Below are positions 63,090 to 64,000 of a DNA stretch of 64,000 bases, piece by piece (within the stretch, counting starts at the first letter, position 1; every line of letters starts with the position of its first letter). The notes under the pieces were generated by a model. That model saw only the letters and a list, made by a program, of their open reading frames with translations. It did not search any database and had not been told where the DNA came from. This DNA comes from Lampropedia aestuarii. Its GTDB lineage: Bacteria; Pseudomonadota; Gammaproteobacteria; Burkholderiales; Burkholderiaceae_C. Position numbers and translations under genes: made by a program. Location: positions 1 through 64,000 of the forward strand of contig NZ_SSWX01000014.1 of assembly GCF_004803635.1 (NCBI RefSeq), in the 5' to 3' direction.

Positions 63090-64000
63090 ATGCGCTTATT
63101 TCAACTCTGTATCTCGGCTTTTGCAGCAGCGAGCTTGCTCAGCGCCTGCGGAGGTGGCAGTGATGATGATTCCAACAACCAACCTCCCTATCAATTGAAT
63201 GTAAAAAAGGTCGAGGGGCGCTACCACAACAACCGCTCGGCCTCAGCCACTGAAGTCAAGAGTGCAGCTGACTTCGCTGCACCACAAGCGGCTGTGATCA
63301 GCTTGCCAGCACTGGATACCGAAGCCCTGATCATGAAGGCCGCCGCATCAGGTGGCGCTTTGCAAGTGGCACAAGCCCAGTCGGTGCCACAAGCACAAAC
63401 TGCCGCTCAGTTCGCCCAATTGCTGGCATGGCGCAGCGACGCACAAGGCAATAGCAGCGCGGCCGTGCGCATCAACGCCACCGATGCCTTTGGCCTGCGC
63501 CTGGGCCTGGTAGTCGATGCACTGCCAGATGCAGCCACCGTGCGCGTATTCCGTGAAGCCTCCAGCTCGCAAGACGCCGTCGGCTATGAAATCAGTGGCC
63601 AAGCCATCAACAGCCTGATTCAAACCAACGCAGATGCTGGCGATACGACACAAGCGGGCAAAACCTGGTGGAGTGCTGACTTGGGCGGCGACAGCGTGGT
63701 GCTGCAAATCACCCTGCCCGCTGGTGTTTCCAGCGATGCAGTCAAGGTCGCACTGCCTATCGTGTCAAACCTGTTCCGTGACGCCAGCGAATACGCCTTT
63801 GAGCAGGCTGATGCCGAAGTCCTCAATACCGAGCCACTGCTGAGCCTGAGTACTGCGAACAGTGCCGCCAAAGCCGAGTCGATTCCCAGCGCAGGCAGCT
63901 GCAACCTGGATGTGAACTGCTTTACCCAAGGCACAGACCAGAAAAATGCCGTCGCCCGCATGTTGTTTATCTCCGGCGGCAATGGCTACTTCTGCACTGG
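63090..64000 (+). CDS. Secreted serine-endopeptidase-like lipoprotein, cut by window end
   Basis: The frame is open from the ATG at 63090 to the end of the window (303 codons). A signal peptide and lipobox (SLLSACGGG, Cys20) come first, then a low-complexity polar linker (GSDDDSNNQPP) and a propeptide-like domain of about 230 residues. Near the end SCNLDVNCFTQG and RMLFISGGNGYFCTG resemble the mature start of lysyl endopeptidase-type trypsin-like proteases (CNxDV..C and the CTG before the catalytic domain). The catalytic triad would lie beyond the window. It is probably an exported, lipid-anchored protease; the assignment rests on this short match. Confidence 0.65.
   Translation, partial: MRLFQLCISAFAAASLLSACGGGSDDDSNNQPPYQLNVKKVEGRYHNNRSASATEVKSAADFAAPQAAVISLPALDTEALIMKAAASGGALQVAQAQSVPQAQTAAQFAQLLAWRSDAQGNSSAAVRINATDAFGLRLGLVVDALPDAATVRVFREASSSQDAVGYEISGQAINSLIQTNADAGDTTQAGKTWWSADLGGDSVVLQITLPAGVSSDAVKVALPIVSNLFRDASEYAFEQADAEVLNTEPLLSLSTANSAAKAESIPSAGSCNLDVNCFTQGTDQKNAVARMLFISGGNGYFCT

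Overview
The window looks like chromosome of a betaproteobacterium of the order Burkholderiales, most likely Comamonadaceae or a close relative. The basis is gene content and order: a M23 endopeptidase beside tyrS, a cysI-DUF934-cysH-cysD-cysN run, FdxA with a thioredoxin-reductase-like ferredoxin reductase, and many transporters for organic acids. Base composition is moderate. No phage, plasmid, CRISPR or rRNA genes are visible. I cannot name a genus.

Layout. 1-1.4 kb: a broken Tae4-type VI secretion amidase gene followed by an intact Tai4-type immunity gene. 1.7-11.9 kb: housekeeping and stress genes (GltS, glutathione transferase, MscS channel, DEAD-box helicase, TspO, HD hydrolase, RibD-C protein, Ogt), with an IS3 scar that truncates a SlyB-like lipoprotein gene. 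12.0-13.5 kb: two tandem Spy/LTXXQ-like periplasmic genes, each preceded by a short palindrome. 14.2-18 kb: M23 peptidase, tyrS, gamma carbonic anhydrase. 18.2-27.5 kb: a divergent catabolic locus. On the minus strand lie iclR, thiolase, acyl-CoA ligase, a DUF296 protein and an SDR; on the plus strand a TRAP transporter and a second SDR. Three 15-bp palindromes (TTCCA-N5-TGGAA) sit between the two arms. 28-30.4 kb: rnhA, metN, metI. 31-35 kb: monofunctional catalase and katG. 36.3-43.2 kb: assimilatory sulfate reduction operon, FdxA and ferredoxin reductase. 43.4-50.8 kb: metQ, infA, an AhpD-like protein and a four-gene BMP-type nucleoside ABC transporter. 51-57.5 kb: ClC antiporter, two divergent AEC carriers, a second acyl-CoA ligase and a YigZ protein. 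57.5-62.2 kb: cobT-cobS-cobC, threonine aldolase and a LysR regulator. 62.3-62.7 kb: three identical tRNA-Asn genes in perfect 161-bp repeats. 63.1 kb to the end: the start of a secreted serine-protease-like lipoprotein.

A family of palindromic intergenic repeats recurs at least nine times between 8 and 60 kb. Its core reads like GCGCAAGGCACAAAAAA and its ends like TTAGAACGTGTTTACGATC or GAGCCTGTTCATCATC. Several copies lie directly against stop codons. The family looks like a non-autonomous mobile or REP-like element. The two most promising subjects for new biology are this family and the IclR-controlled DUF296/thiolase/CoA-ligase/TRAP locus, whose substrate is not evident.
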